Under the pieces are notes generated by a model. That model did no database searches. It saw nothing but the letters and a program-made list of their open reading frames with translations, and had not been told where the DNA came from. Positions 26,618 to 34,838 of a stretch of 37,197 nucleotides of DNA are shown here, piece by piece (positions within the stretch are counted from its first letter, which is position 1; the number at the start of each line of letters is the position of its first letter). The stretch lies in NCBI GenBank assembly GCA_027311065.1, contig DAICZP010000071.1, positions 1-37,197 of the forward strand, given 5' to 3'. A program made the translations under genes and the position numbers. The DNA comes from Thiomonas sp. Its GTDB lineage: Bacteria > Pseudomonadota > Gammaproteobacteria > Burkholderiales > Burkholderiaceae_C.

Positions 26618-27886
26618 ATGAGCCGGACACTGTACTCAATTCTGTTTGCGCTACTGCTGCCGGTCATCATAGCGCGGCTGTTTTGGCGCGCTCGCCGTGA
26701 ACCCCTGTATGGCCGCCACATCGGCGAGCGCCTGGGGTTGTACGCGGCGCGTCCTGTCGGGAATGGGCCATTGGTCTGGTTGCATGCGGTCTCGCTTGGC
26801 GAGGTGCGCGCGGCCCAGCCGCTGATCGAGGCACTGCGGCGCGCGCGTCCCGACGTGCGACTGCTGCTCACGCACATGACGGCGACCGGACGAGAGGCGG
26901 GTGTCGCGCTACTGCGCCCGGGCGACGCGCAGGCCTGGCTTCCCTACGACCTGCCCCAGCCATGCCGCCGATTTCTCGCGCACTTCGGGCCGGATGTCGG
27001 TGTGTTGATCGAAACAGAGGTGTGGCCCAACCTGGCGCATGCATGCGTGTGGCGCCAGGTCCCACTGTTGCTGGCCAATGCGCGTATGTCGGCGCGCAGC
27101 GCGGCGCGCTGGGCACGCTGGTCGGGACTCGCCGCCCCGGCGTTCGGTGCGCTGAGCGGTGCGGCGGCGCAGACCGATGCCGACGCGCAGCGGCTTCGCC
27201 GTCTCGGTGTGCGCAATGTGCGCGTGGCGGGTAACGTCAAATTCGATCGCGCTGCGGATCCAGCGCTGCAGGCACTTGGCCGACAATGGCGCGCGGCGGC
27301 TGGCATCCGTCCGGTGCTGCTGCTGGCGTCGACGCGCGAGCAGGGCGGTGTGTCCGAGGAGGCTCTGCTGCTTGATGCCATGCCGGCGCCGTTGCTCCAA
27401 CGAATTTTGCTGGTGGTGGTGCCGCGTCATCCGCAGCGCATGGCGTCGGTGGAAGCACTGCTTCGCGATCGCGGCTTGCGCGTGCAGCGTCGTGGCATTG
27501 GATTACCCGATGCCACGACACAGGTGTGGCTTGGCGACAGCCTCGGCGAAATGCCCGCCTATTACGCCATGGCCGACGCCGCCTTCATTGGCGGCAGCCT
27601 GCTGCCTTTGGGTGGGCAGAACCTCATCGAGGCTTGTGCGGAAGGCTGCCCGGTGGTGATCGGACCCCACTCCTTCAACTTCACGCAGGCCGTGGCGCTG
27701 GGTGTGGAGGCGGGAGCGGTTGTGCCGGCCGCGGATGCGGCTGCGGTCTGGGCGCGGTTGCAGTCCTGGCTTGACGAACCCCAGGCCCGCGCTGCGGCGC
27801 ACGACGCAGCGCTGCAATTTTGCGCGGATCACCGGGGCGCGGCGGATATCCAGGCCGCGTGGGTGGTGGATGCGTTGGCCGGATGA
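26618..27886 (+). CDS. waaA: 3-deoxy-D-manno-octulosonic acid (Kdo) transferase
   Basis: A protein of 422 residues that transfers Kdo from CMP-Kdo to lipid IVA at the inner face of the inner membrane. The N-terminal hydrophobic anchor is YSILFALLLPVIIARL; the catalytic Glu lies in LHAVSLGEVRAA; IETEVWPNL, GNVKFD and GGSLLPLGGQNLIE are typical WaaA elements. ATG 26618 places the anchor at the very N-terminus as in the family; the open frame to 26513 adds an unlikely Cys/Arg-rich leader. The stop TGA abuts the stop of the convergent rhodanese gene, and together they make TGATCA. Confidence 0.94.
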   Translation: MSRTLYSILFALLLPVIIARLFWRARREPLYGRHIGERLGLYAARPVGNGPLVWLHAVSLGEVRAAQPLIEALRRARPDVRLLLTHMTATGREAGVALLRPGDAQAWLPYDLPQPCRRFLAHFGPDVGVLIETEVWPNLAHACVWRQVPLLLANARMSARSAARWARWSGLAAPAFGALSGAAAQTDADAQRLRRLGVRNVRVAGNVKFDRAADPALQALGRQWRAAAGIRPVLLLASTREQGGVSEEALLLDAMPAPLLQRILLVVVPRHPQRMASVEALLRDRGLRVQRRGIGLPDATTQVWLGDSLGEMPAYYAMADAAFIGGSLLPLGGQNLIEACAEGCPVVIGPHSFNFTQAVALGVEAGAVVPAADAAAVWARLQSWLDEPQARAAAHDAALQFCADHRGAADIQAAWVVDALAG

Positions 27887-28231
27887 TCAGTACGTCGGAA
27901 CCGAAGGGTCAATTTCGCGTGACCACGCGGTGATGCCACCTTGAAGGTTGAATACCTTGGGCACGCCGTTCTGAACCAGGAAATTCGCCACCTGCATGCT
28001 CCGTCCACCACTGCGACACATCACCAGGACGTTTCGCGATGTATCGATGTCCTGCAGGCGAAGCGGGACCGTGGCCATGGGGATTGCGCTGGACTGGAAG
28101 TTCGGGTGGCGGATCGACGCGCGCTCGAGCTCCCAGGGTTCGCGCACGTCAACAACCTGCCAGCTGCCCAGCTCCGCCGGCTTGTTATCGAGCAAGTCGT
28201 TGAGTTCGCTGACGGTGAAGTTCTGGATCAT
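27887..28231 (-). CDS. Rhodanese-like sulfurtransferase
   Basis: A single rhodanese domain of 114 residues. WQVVDVREPWELERASI opens the fold and the active loop is CRSGGRS, with the catalytic Cys present, so it can carry a persulfide. VFNLQGGITAW closes the domain. No signal peptide is seen, so it is cytoplasmic, of the GlpE/PspE-like single-domain type. ATG 28231 has AAGGA eight bases upstream; an ATG at 28255 in frame is less likely. It lies just downstream of the PIMT-like gene on the same strand with 20 bases between, a pairing common in betaproteobacteria. Confidence 0.9.
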   Translation of the reverse strand: MIQNFTVSELNDLLDNKPAELGSWQVVDVREPWELERASIRHPNFQSSAIPMATVPLRLQDIDTSRNVLVMCRSGGRSMQVANFLVQNGVPKVFNLQGGITAWSREIDPSVPTY

Positions 28232-28251
28232 CGATGATTCCTTCAAATATT

Positions 28252-28902
28252 TCAAAAATGGAAACGTGGTACCTCGGGGAACCCGTGCAGGCGCGGTGCC
28301 ACGGTGTCGAACAGGTCGACCACGGTGGTCTCTCCGCTTGTTGTCCGCGTGAGCAGTTGCGCGCGCATGATGGGTTTGGAACCCACGATGGCGCAGAGGC
28401 GGCCGCCTGGCTTCAAACGGGCAACCACTGCTTCAGGAATGGATGCAACCGAGCCGGACAGCACGATGACATCGAATTCTCCCGAGGGAAGTTGTTTCGA
28501 CGCGTCCATGCACTGCACGGTGGCATTGGCCACGCCTGCCTGGCGCAGCCTGTGTTGCGCGACGTCGGCGAGTTCGGCGTGGATTTCAACGCTCATGACG
28601 TGCGCCGCGCAATGACCCAGCAAGGCCGCGACGTAGCCGCTTCCGGTACCGATTTCGAGCGCCCACTCGTTCTTGCGAACCGACAAAGCCTGGAGCATGC
28701 GCGCCTCGAGCTTCGGCTCAAGCATGGATTCACCACAGGGCAGGGGTATTTCCATGTCGGTGAAAGCGAGGTTGCGGTAGGTCTCTGGTACGAAATTCTC
28801 GCGCTTGACGGCGCCCAGCAAATCCAGGACGTCCTGATTCAGCACATCCCAGGGGCGGATCTGTTGCTCGATCATATTGAACCGGGCGTGTTCGAAGTCC
28901 AT
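28252..28902 (-). CDS. PIMT-like SAM-dependent methyltransferase
   Basis: A protein of 216 residues related to protein-L-isoaspartate O-methyltransferase. RENFVPETYRNLAFTDMEIPL matches the PIMT N-terminal region, and the SAM-binding motif I is ALEIGTGSGYVAALL, followed by VMSVEIHAEL. However, the substrate loop that usually reads like GQTISQP is GESMLEP here, so isoaspartyl repair activity is not assured. It forms an apparent operon with the rhodanese gene. The start ATG 28902 fits the family N-terminus (MDFEHARFNMIEQQIRPWD). Confidence 0.82.
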   Translation of the reverse strand: MDFEHARFNMIEQQIRPWDVLNQDVLDLLGAVKRENFVPETYRNLAFTDMEIPLPCGESMLEPKLEARMLQALSVRKNEWALEIGTGSGYVAALLGHCAAHVMSVEIHAELADVAQHRLRQAGVANATVQCMDASKQLPSGEFDVIVLSGSVASIPEAVVARLKPGGRLCAIVGSKPIMRAQLLTRTTSGETTVVDLFDTVAPRLHGFPEVPRFHF

Positions 28903-29091
28903 GGCTTAGCGTGCGAGTGGGTTGAGGTGGCAATGGTGTCCAGCCCCTGATTCTAAAGGCTGGCGGAGCCGTGACGCGGCCCTGACGCGCCGATCGGCCC
29001 GGAAGTTCGGCGCGCTTTGATCCAGCAACGGGAAAATCGCTCCCCGCGCGCGTCCGGATGAAAATTTTTGGCTGGTATCGCGGTGACAATC

Positions 29092-29110
29092 AAGAACGAT
29101 TATCATTCAA
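29092..29110 (+). promoter_or_regulatory. Fur-box-like element upstream of the Nramp-type gene
   Basis: The core GATTATCATT at 29098-29107 matches ten consecutive positions of the 19-base Fur consensus (GATAATGATWATCATTATC); over the whole 19 bases about 13 match. It lies 34 bases before the start codon, a position where repressor binding would block transcription. A related regulator (Mur/MntR-like) cannot be excluded. Confidence 0.55.
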
Positions 29111-29143
29111 ACTCATCTCACGACAAAAGCGCTCCGCTACCAG

Positions 29144-30403
29144 ATGCGTTCGCCAACCGTTCTCTTGCCTACCGGGAACGCGCCAAAACTTGCGCGCTGG
29201 AAGGTTTTTCTTGCCGTTCTCGGCCCGGGGCTGGTCGTCATGCTTGCCGACACCGACGTGGGCAGTGTGCTGACCGCGGCGCAAAGTGGCGCCCAATGGG
29301 GTTACCAACTCCTCGTTTTGCAACTGCTGCTTGTCCCGATTCTGTACGTGGTGCAGGAACTCACGGTTCGGCTTGGAATTTTCACGGGCAGGGGGCACGG
29401 AGAGCTGATCCGCGACACCTTTGGCGCACCGTGGGCATGGGTGTCGGTCGGCGGTCTTGCCGTGGCGACCGTGGGCGCGCTGCTGAGTGAGTTCTCGGGG
29501 GTGGCGGGCGTGGGTGAACTCTTCGGAGTGCCGCGCGGCGCCAGCCTTGCGCTGGCGACCGCGTTTCTCCTCGTCGTAGTGTGGACCGGCAGCTATCGCC
29601 GGGTGGAACGCATCGCGATCGCGCTGGGCTTGTTCGAGCTGGTGTTCATCTGGGTCGCACTGCGCGCGCCGGTGGATGGCCGCGCGCTGCTCCACGGGAT
29701 GGCGTCACTGCCTCTGCACGATCATGGATACTGGTACCTCGTCGCGGCGAATATCGGTGCCGTCATCATGCCCTGGATGGTGTTCTATCAGCAGTCGGCC
29801 GTTGCCGACAAGGGCTTGCTCCCGGAGCAATACGCGGCGGCGCGCTGGGACACGGCGGTGGGCGCGCTGATCACACAGGTGGTGATGGCCTCGGTGCTGG
29901 TGGTCGCGGCTGCCACGCTGTGGGGCGGTCACCGCAGCCCGCCCCTGGACACCGTGGGGCAGGTGGCACAGGCACTCACGCCGGTGCTGGGGCAGACCCT
30001 GGGGCACACGCTGTTCGGTCTTGGCATTCTGGGCGCGGCGATGGTTGCGGCCATCGTGGTCGCGCTCGCTGCGGCATGGGGTTTTGGCGAGGTCACGGGA
30101 TACAAGCACTCCCTGGAACATCACCCGATGGAGGCGCCATGGTTCTACGTGGTGTTCACCGTCGGGGTTGTCGGCGGAGCGCTGATCGTTGCTCTGGTGC
30201 CGAATCTGGTCGCGCTATCGGTCGGTGTCGAAGTGATGAACGCCCTGCTGCTTCCCCTGGTCCTGGGCTTTCTGGTTGCGCTGGCGGTCAAAGCGCTTCC
30301 GCCCGAACATCGGCTGCGGGGCTGGTACTTGTGGGTCGTCCTCGGCGTGGTGACGCTGACGGCCGGCCTGGGTGTCTACGGCGCACTCAGCAGCCTCGGC
30401 TGA
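29144..30403 (+). CDS. Nramp-related divalent metal transporter
   Basis: A polytopic inner membrane protein of 419 residues with about eleven hydrophobic segments. The first segment, LAVLGPGLVVMLADTDVGSV, and SGAQWGY align with the Nramp TM1, but the metal-binding DPGN reads DVGS here (Asp kept, Asn changed to Ser). The TM6 site keeps Met in MPWMVFYQQSAVADKG, where classical MntH has MPH. So it belongs to a side branch of the family; substrate may be Mn(II), Fe(II) or Mg(II) and cannot be decided. The Fur-like box upstream favours a transition metal. The N-terminal segment RSPTVLLPTGNAPKLARWK precedes TM1. No strong ribosome site is seen before ATG 29144. Confidence 0.85.
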   Translation: MRSPTVLLPTGNAPKLARWKVFLAVLGPGLVVMLADTDVGSVLTAAQSGAQWGYQLLVLQLLLVPILYVVQELTVRLGIFTGRGHGELIRDTFGAPWAWVSVGGLAVATVGALLSEFSGVAGVGELFGVPRGASLALATAFLLVVVWTGSYRRVERIAIALGLFELVFIWVALRAPVDGRALLHGMASLPLHDHGYWYLVAANIGAVIMPWMVFYQQSAVADKGLLPEQYAAARWDTAVGALITQVVMASVLVVAAATLWGGHRSPPLDTVGQVAQALTPVLGQTLGHTLFGLGILGAAMVAAIVVALAAAWGFGEVTGYKHSLEHHPMEAPWFYVVFTVGVVGGALIVALVPNLVALSVGVEVMNALLLPLVLGFLVALAVKALPPEHRLRGWYLWVVLGVVTLTAGLGVYGALSSLG

Positions 30404-30431
30404 GCTGCGGGAAGCCAGGCGCGGCGGCCGT

Positions 30432-31121
30432 TCAGGTTCGCCTGAAGACGAGATCCCACACGCCGTGGCCGAGGCGCAGGCCGCGTTGTTCGAACTTGCT
30501 CGGTGGCCGCCAATCCGGACGCGGGGCGTAGCCGGTGGCGGTGTTGACCAGCCCGGGCTGTGCCGATAGAACGTCAAGCATCTGCGCCGCGTAATCCTCC
30601 CAGTCGGTGGCGCAGTGCATGAGGCCACCCGGGGCAAGGCGGCTGACAGCAAGCGCCAGAAATGCCGGTTGGATCAGGCGGCGCTTGTGGTGGCGCTTCT
30701 TGTGCCAGGGGTCGGGGAAAAACACATGCAGTCCCGCCAATGACGACGGCGCGATCATGTCCTGGAGAACGTGCACCGCATCATGCTGGACGATGCGCAG
30801 GTTGGGCAGCGCTTGCGACTCGATGCGCAACAGCAGCGCACCGACGCCCGGGGTATGGACTTCCACGCCGATGAAATCGCGGTCGGGGTGCGTTGCGGCG
30901 ATACCCGCCGTCGCCTCGCCCATGCCGAAGCCGATCTCGAGCACGCGTGGCGCGTGGCGTCCGAACACGGTGTCCCAGTCCGGTACGTGCACGGTTGGGG
31001 CAACGATGAACCGGGGCCCCAGTTCCCGCAAAGCGCGCGCCTGGCCGGTGGTGGTGCGCCCGGTGCGCATCACGAAGCTGCGAATGACCCGCAATGGCGA
31101 AGGGGATTCGGGAATTGACAT
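30432..31121 (-). CDS. trmB: tRNA (guanine-N7-)-methyltransferase (m7G46)
   Basis: A protein of 229 residues that methylates G46 in the tRNA variable loop with SAM. Motif I is [26 protein letters not shown] and [17 protein letters not shown] are the TrmB signatures, and TDWEDYA and PSKFEQRG complete the active region. The start at 31121 gives the normal N-terminal extension ([15 protein letters not shown]). It lies directly downstream of tRNA-Gly on the same strand, 61 bases away, so the two may share a transcript. Confidence 0.95.
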   Translation of the reverse strand: MSIPESPSPLRVIRSFVMRTGRTTTGQARALRELGPRFIVAPTVHVPDWDTVFGRHAPRVLEIGFGMGEATAGIAATHPDRDFIGVEVHTPGVGALLLRIESQALPNLRIVQHDAVHVLQDMIAPSSLAGLHVFFPDPWHKKRHHKRRLIQPAFLALAVSRLAPGGLMHCATDWEDYAAQMLDVLSAQPGLVNTATGYAPRPDWRPPSKFEQRGLRLGHGVWDLVFRRT

Positions 31122-31182
31122 CGGAGCAACCGGAACCCACGCGCGAACGCCGGGGGGTGGCAGACAACACAGTGGGAGCGCG

Positions 31183-31256
31183 TGGAGCGGGTGAAGGGAA
31201 TCGAACCCTCGTATGAAGCTTGGGAAGCTGCCGTTCTACCATTGAACTACACCCGC
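31183..31256 (-). tRNA. tRNA-Gly (anticodon CCC)
   Basis: A 74-base cloverleaf on the minus strand with encoded CCA. Acceptor arms GCGGGTG and CACCCGC pair fully. The anticodon loop TTCCCAA gives CCC at 34-36, with stem GCAGC/GCTTC containing one mismatch. The T arm reads GGGTTCGATTCCC. The sequence is the common betaproteobacterial tRNA-Gly(CCC) form. Confidence 0.95.
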
Positions 31257-31279
31257 AGCATCCAGAAGTATAAAGGCAT

Positions 31280-31837
31280 ATGCCCGACGACTCGTCAATG
31301 ACGCAACAGCGGCGCCTGGCCACGGCGGCTGAATCCCCGCGCCTCGAGGGGCTCCCGCCGGTGGTGGACGCACGCACCCGCGTGCTGGTGCTTGGAAGCT
31401 TTCCGAGCAGGGCGTCGCTCGACGCCGGGGAGTATTACGCCCACCCTCGCAACCAATTCTGGCCACTATTGTCGGAGTTGTTCGAGGTTGACCTGCGCGC
31501 CATGACCTACGCGCGGCGACTGGAGACGATGCTCGCGCGCGGGCTCGGGATCTGGGACGTGTATGCAAGCTGCCAGCGCGAGGGCAGTCTTGATCGCGCC
31601 ATCGTCGCCGCCCAGCCCAATGACCTGCCCGCACTTGCAGCCCGTCTTGTTCGGCTGGAGGCCATGTTGCACAACGGCGGCGAATCGGCGAGGAGTCTGC
31701 GCCTGACCCGCGGCTTGTGCGATGTCACCGAGCGCCTGCCGTCGACCAGCCCAGCCAATGCGTCATGGAGTTTTGCACGCAAGGTCTTGGCGTGGCGCGC
31801 TGCATTGGCGCGTCACGGATTGTGCGCTGCGGTGTGA
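31280..31837 (+). CDS. DNA-deoxyinosine/uracil glycosylase, UDG superfamily family 6 type
   Basis: A protein of 185 residues. VLVLGSFPSRASLDAGEYY and AHPRNQFWPLL are the hallmark of the hypoxanthine-DNA glycosylase branch (UDG family 6), and LPSTSPANASWSF is the C-terminal catalytic/DNA-binding loop. The expected role is base excision of deaminated purines or uracil. ATG 31280 is used; ATG 31298 is an alternative, and neither has a well spaced ribosome site (AAAGG is only three bases from 31280). The first 25 residues before VVDARTRVLVLG are variable in the family. Confidence 0.85.
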   Translation: MPDDSSMTQQRRLATAAESPRLEGLPPVVDARTRVLVLGSFPSRASLDAGEYYAHPRNQFWPLLSELFEVDLRAMTYARRLETMLARGLGIWDVYASCQREGSLDRAIVAAQPNDLPALAARLVRLEAMLHNGGESARSLRLTRGLCDVTERLPSTSPANASWSFARKVLAWRAALARHGLCAAV

Positions 31838-31866
31838 CGTCGGGTCTGGTCTAAACTGCGCAAGCC

Positions 31867-33666
31867 ATGCAGAGCGCTCTCCCTTCGTCGTTGCGGCACG
31901 CATCCAATATGCCCTCGGGCGTGCTTGACTGGCGCGCGCTGCTGCAATGGCTGCATGATGACGGGCTCATCGACGACGCTGGTCTGCGCCGCGGGCTGGA
32001 TCGCGCCGCACATGCCAGCGAACGTTTGCATGCACTTCAAAAGATCGCCAACGCGAATCTTCAGCGTGGTGGTGACGGGCCGATGCTCGATCTTGATTTT
32101 CTGACCGGTTGGCTGGCGGCACGTGCGGGACTTCCGCATTTGCGCATCGACCCCTTGAAGGTCGACATCGGGCGCATTGGCGACCTCATGTCGTTGAGCT
32201 ATGCCGAGCGACACCGAATCCTGCCGGTCGCCGCGGATGCGGACGGCGTGGCGATCGCCACCGCCGAGCCCTTCGATCGATCCTGGATGGGGGAGCTCGA
32301 ACGCATGTTGCGGCGTCCGATCCACCTCGTCGTTGCCAACCCGGCCGATATCGCGCGCTATACCGTCGAGTTTTTCAATCTGGCGCGTTCCGTGCGCCAG
32401 GCGCAAAAAAAAGGGGTGCTGAGCGGCGCGGCGAACCAGTTCGAACAGCTCGTCGAACTCGGGCGCAGCGGGCGCGCCCTCGATGCCAACGATGCGGGCG
32501 TCGTCCAGGTGGTCGACTGGCTCTGGGAATACGCGTTCGAGCAGCGCGCATCCGATATTCATCTCGAGCCGCGGCGAGAGGTCGGCGTGATCCGGTTCCG
32601 TATCGACGGCTTGTTGCACGGCGTCTATCAGGTGCCACCGTCCGTGCTTGGCGCGATGACCAGCCGTATCAAGCTCCTCGGACGCATGGACGTCGTGGAG
32701 CGGCGCCGACCGCAGGACGGGCGCATCAAGACGCGGCGCCCGGGCGGCGACGAGGTCGAGCTGCGCCTGTCAACCCTGCCGACAGCGTTTGGCGAAAAAA
32801 TGGTGATGCGCATCTTCGATCCCGACGTGGTGTTGCGAGATGTGGAGGCGTTGGGTTTTCCGCTGATCGAGGCGCAGCGCTGGGAGGATCTGACCGGTCG
32901 CGCGCACGGTATCGTGCTGGTCACGGGGCCGACCGGGAGCGGCAAGACCACCACGCTCTACTCGACGCTGAAGCGCCTGGCGACCGAGGAGGTGAACGTC
33001 TGCACCGTCGAGGATCCGATCGAGATGGTCGAACCGGCCTTCAACCAGATGCAGGTGCAGACTGGGCTCGATCTTGGTTTTGCGGATGGTCTGCGTGCGC
33101 TGATGCGCCAGGATCCCGACATCATCATGGTTGGTGAAATCCGCGACCATGAAACTGCGGAAATGGCCGTGCAGGCGGCGCTGACAGGGCACCTGGTGTT
33201 ATCGACCCTGCACACCAACGACGCACCGTCGAGCGTGGCGCGGCTGATGGAGCTTGGTGTCGAGCCTTACCTGGTGGGAGCCACTCTGCTGGGGGTGTTG
33301 GCGCAGCGCCTGGTCCGCACCCTCTGCCCGCACTGCAAGGAGCCAGACAACGCGTTCGATCAGGCGCTGTTCCGCGAGGCGGTGGCCCCATGGAAACCGA
33401 GCTCCCAGGTGTCACCCTATCGTCCGGTCGGATGCCTGGAATGCCGCAACACCGGGTTTCTCGGCCGTGTCGGGCTCTACGAGCTGCTGGTTTGCACACC
33501 AGCGATGCGCAGCCTGATTGGGTCCAGGGCCTCACTTGACGCGTTGCGGCAGCAAGCCCTGAAGGACGACATGCGACCGCTGCGGCTGGCGGGTGCACGC
33601 AAGGTCGCCGACGGAACGACAACGCTCGAGGAAGTGTTGCGCGCGACGCCGGTGGCGCAGAGTTGA
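31867..33666 (+). CDS. GspE/PulE-family secretion or pilus ATPase
   Basis: A protein of 599 residues of the type II secretion/type IV pilus assembly ATPase family. An N-terminal MshEN-like region (about 1-190) is followed by an N2 domain (ASDIHLEPRREVGVIRFRIDG), Walker A GPTGSGKT at 354-361, the Asp box (VEDPIE), Walker B (DPDIIMVGEIRD) and His box (GHLVLSTLHTND), and a four-Cys zinc motif (LCPHCKEP ... GCLECRNTGF). All catalytic parts are intact. No pilin, gspF/pilC or secretin gene is nearby, so its partners are elsewhere. The start at ATG 31867 is 29 bases after the glycosylase; ATG 31909 is an alternative. Confidence 0.9.
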   Translation: MQSALPSSLRHASNMPSGVLDWRALLQWLHDDGLIDDAGLRRGLDRAAHASERLHALQKIANANLQRGGDGPMLDLDFLTGWLAARAGLPHLRIDPLKVDIGRIGDLMSLSYAERHRILPVAADADGVAIATAEPFDRSWMGELERMLRRPIHLVVANPADIARYTVEFFNLARSVRQAQKKGVLSGAANQFEQLVELGRSGRALDANDAGVVQVVDWLWEYAFEQRASDIHLEPRREVGVIRFRIDGLLHGVYQVPPSVLGAMTSRIKLLGRMDVVERRRPQDGRIKTRRPGGDEVELRLSTLPTAFGEKMVMRIFDPDVVLRDVEALGFPLIEAQRWEDLTGRAHGIVLVTGPTGSGKTTTLYSTLKRLATEEVNVCTVEDPIEMVEPAFNQMQVQTGLDLGFADGLRALMRQDPDIIMVGEIRDHETAEMAVQAALTGHLVLSTLHTNDAPSSVARLMELGVEPYLVGATLLGVLAQRLVRTLCPHCKEPDNAFDQALFREAVAPWKPSSQVSPYRPVGCLECRNTGFLGRVGLYELLVCTPAMRSLIGSRASLDALRQQALKDDMRPLRLAGARKVADGTTTLEEVLRATPVAQS

Positions 33667-33671
33667 ACGCG

Positions 33672-34835
33672 ATGGAAACGCCAATGGCCGAGGGTGCGCC
33701 TGCGCAATCGCCTCTTGCGCAGGCGGAATGGATTCCAGGCGCACAGCCCGGCACCAGCACGTTGCGCTTGTCGGGGGCCTGGGCCGTGCACGGCTTGTCC
33801 CGGCCGCCGACGCTGCACGCGCCGCCGGGAAGTCGTGCCATTCGTGTGGAGGGTCCATCCGACGCCTCCGCGTTCATGCTTGACAGCGCCGGCGCCTGCG
33901 TACTGGCTGCGGCGTTGCGCATTTGGAACGAGGCGGGCATCGCCGTCGACCTGTCGGCGTTGTCGCCGACCCAGCGCGGGCTCGTTGAACTGGTGCGCGC
34001 GCACGGCCTCGCGGCGCCTGTCGCGCCGAAGCCACCGCATGCCGGCCTGCTCGGCGACGTTGGTCGCGGCACCCTGGCGGCCATGCGCGAGGGTCGCGCA
34101 TTCGTCGCGGCGCTGGGCGAGTTGGTATGGCGGGGGGCAGGTTTGGTGGCGCGCCCAGGGAGCATCCGTTGGCGCGCCGTGGCCGCAGAGATCGATGCCG
34201 CGGGCTTGCACGCCACCGGCATCGTCGCGTTGTTGTCATTTCTCATCGGCATGGTGATGGCGTACCAGGGAGGAGCGACGCTGGCGACCTACGGCGCGAA
34301 TATCTTGATCGTAAACTTGGTGAGTATTCTGACGTTGCGCGAGATGGGGCCATTTCTGACGGCCATCCTGGTTGCTGGGCGAACTGGTTCTTCGTACACG
34401 GCGCAAGTCGGGACGATGCGCATCACCGAGGAAATCGACGCCCTGCGTGCCCTTGGGATGTCGCCGTTCGAGGTGCTTGTCTTTCCCAAAGTCGTCGCGC
34501 TCGTGCTGGTCATGCCCTTGCTGTCGCTGCTGGCGGACCTGATGGGATTGCTGGGCGGTGCCGTGGTGGCGGCGGTCGGCTATGGGGTTCCCATGCAGAT
34601 ATTTTTCGAGCGAGTGCCTCAGGTCGTCGATGTGCAGACCCTCGCCCTGGGCCTGATCAAGGCGCCCGTGTTTGCGGTGGTCGTGGCGCTGGTGGGTTGC
34701 ATGCAGGGCATGCGCGTCGCCGGCAGTGCGGCAGAAGTGGGTCGCGCGACCACGCGCAGCGTCGTCCAGGCGATTTTCCTGGTGATCATCATCGACGCGG
34801 CGTTTTCCATCATGTACAACGTGCTTGGCATCTAG
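33672..34835 (+). CDS. STAS-MlaE fusion: MCE/Mla-type lipid ABC transporter permease
   Basis: A protein of 387 residues. Residues 1 to about 120 form a STAS-like domain (TLRLSGAW; LDSAGACVLAAALR, with the Ser-containing loop of MlaB-like proteins). The remainder is a MlaE permease: YQGGATLATYGANILIVNLV, LREMGPFLTAILVAGRTGSSY, GTMRITEEIDALRALGM and several membrane spans. In E. coli MlaB and MlaE are separate; here they are fused. The start is uncertain: TTG 33663 overlaps the upstream TGA, ATG 33672 and ATG 33684 follow; 33672 is taken. It is first in a four-gene lipid transport operon. Confidence 0.85.
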   Translation: METPMAEGAPAQSPLAQAEWIPGAQPGTSTLRLSGAWAVHGLSRPPTLHAPPGSRAIRVEGPSDASAFMLDSAGACVLAAALRIWNEAGIAVDLSALSPTQRGLVELVRAHGLAAPVAPKPPHAGLLGDVGRGTLAAMREGRAFVAALGELVWRGAGLVARPGSIRWRAVAAEIDAAGLHATGIVALLSFLIGMVMAYQGGATLATYGANILIVNLVSILTLREMGPFLTAILVAGRTGSSYTAQVGTMRITEEIDALRALGMSPFEVLVFPKVVALVLVMPLLSLLADLMGLLGGAVVAAVGYGVPMQIFFERVPQVVDVQTLALGLIKAPVFAVVVALVGCMQGMRVAGSAAEVGRATTRSVVQAIFLVIIIDAAFSIMYNVLGI

Positions 34836-34838
34836 TTC

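Noticed and set aside
29098-29106. TATCAT inside the Fur-like box as a -10 element
   Set aside because: No -35 hexamer occurs at 16-18 bases; the GTGACA upstream is only 12 bases away, so I do not call a promoter there.
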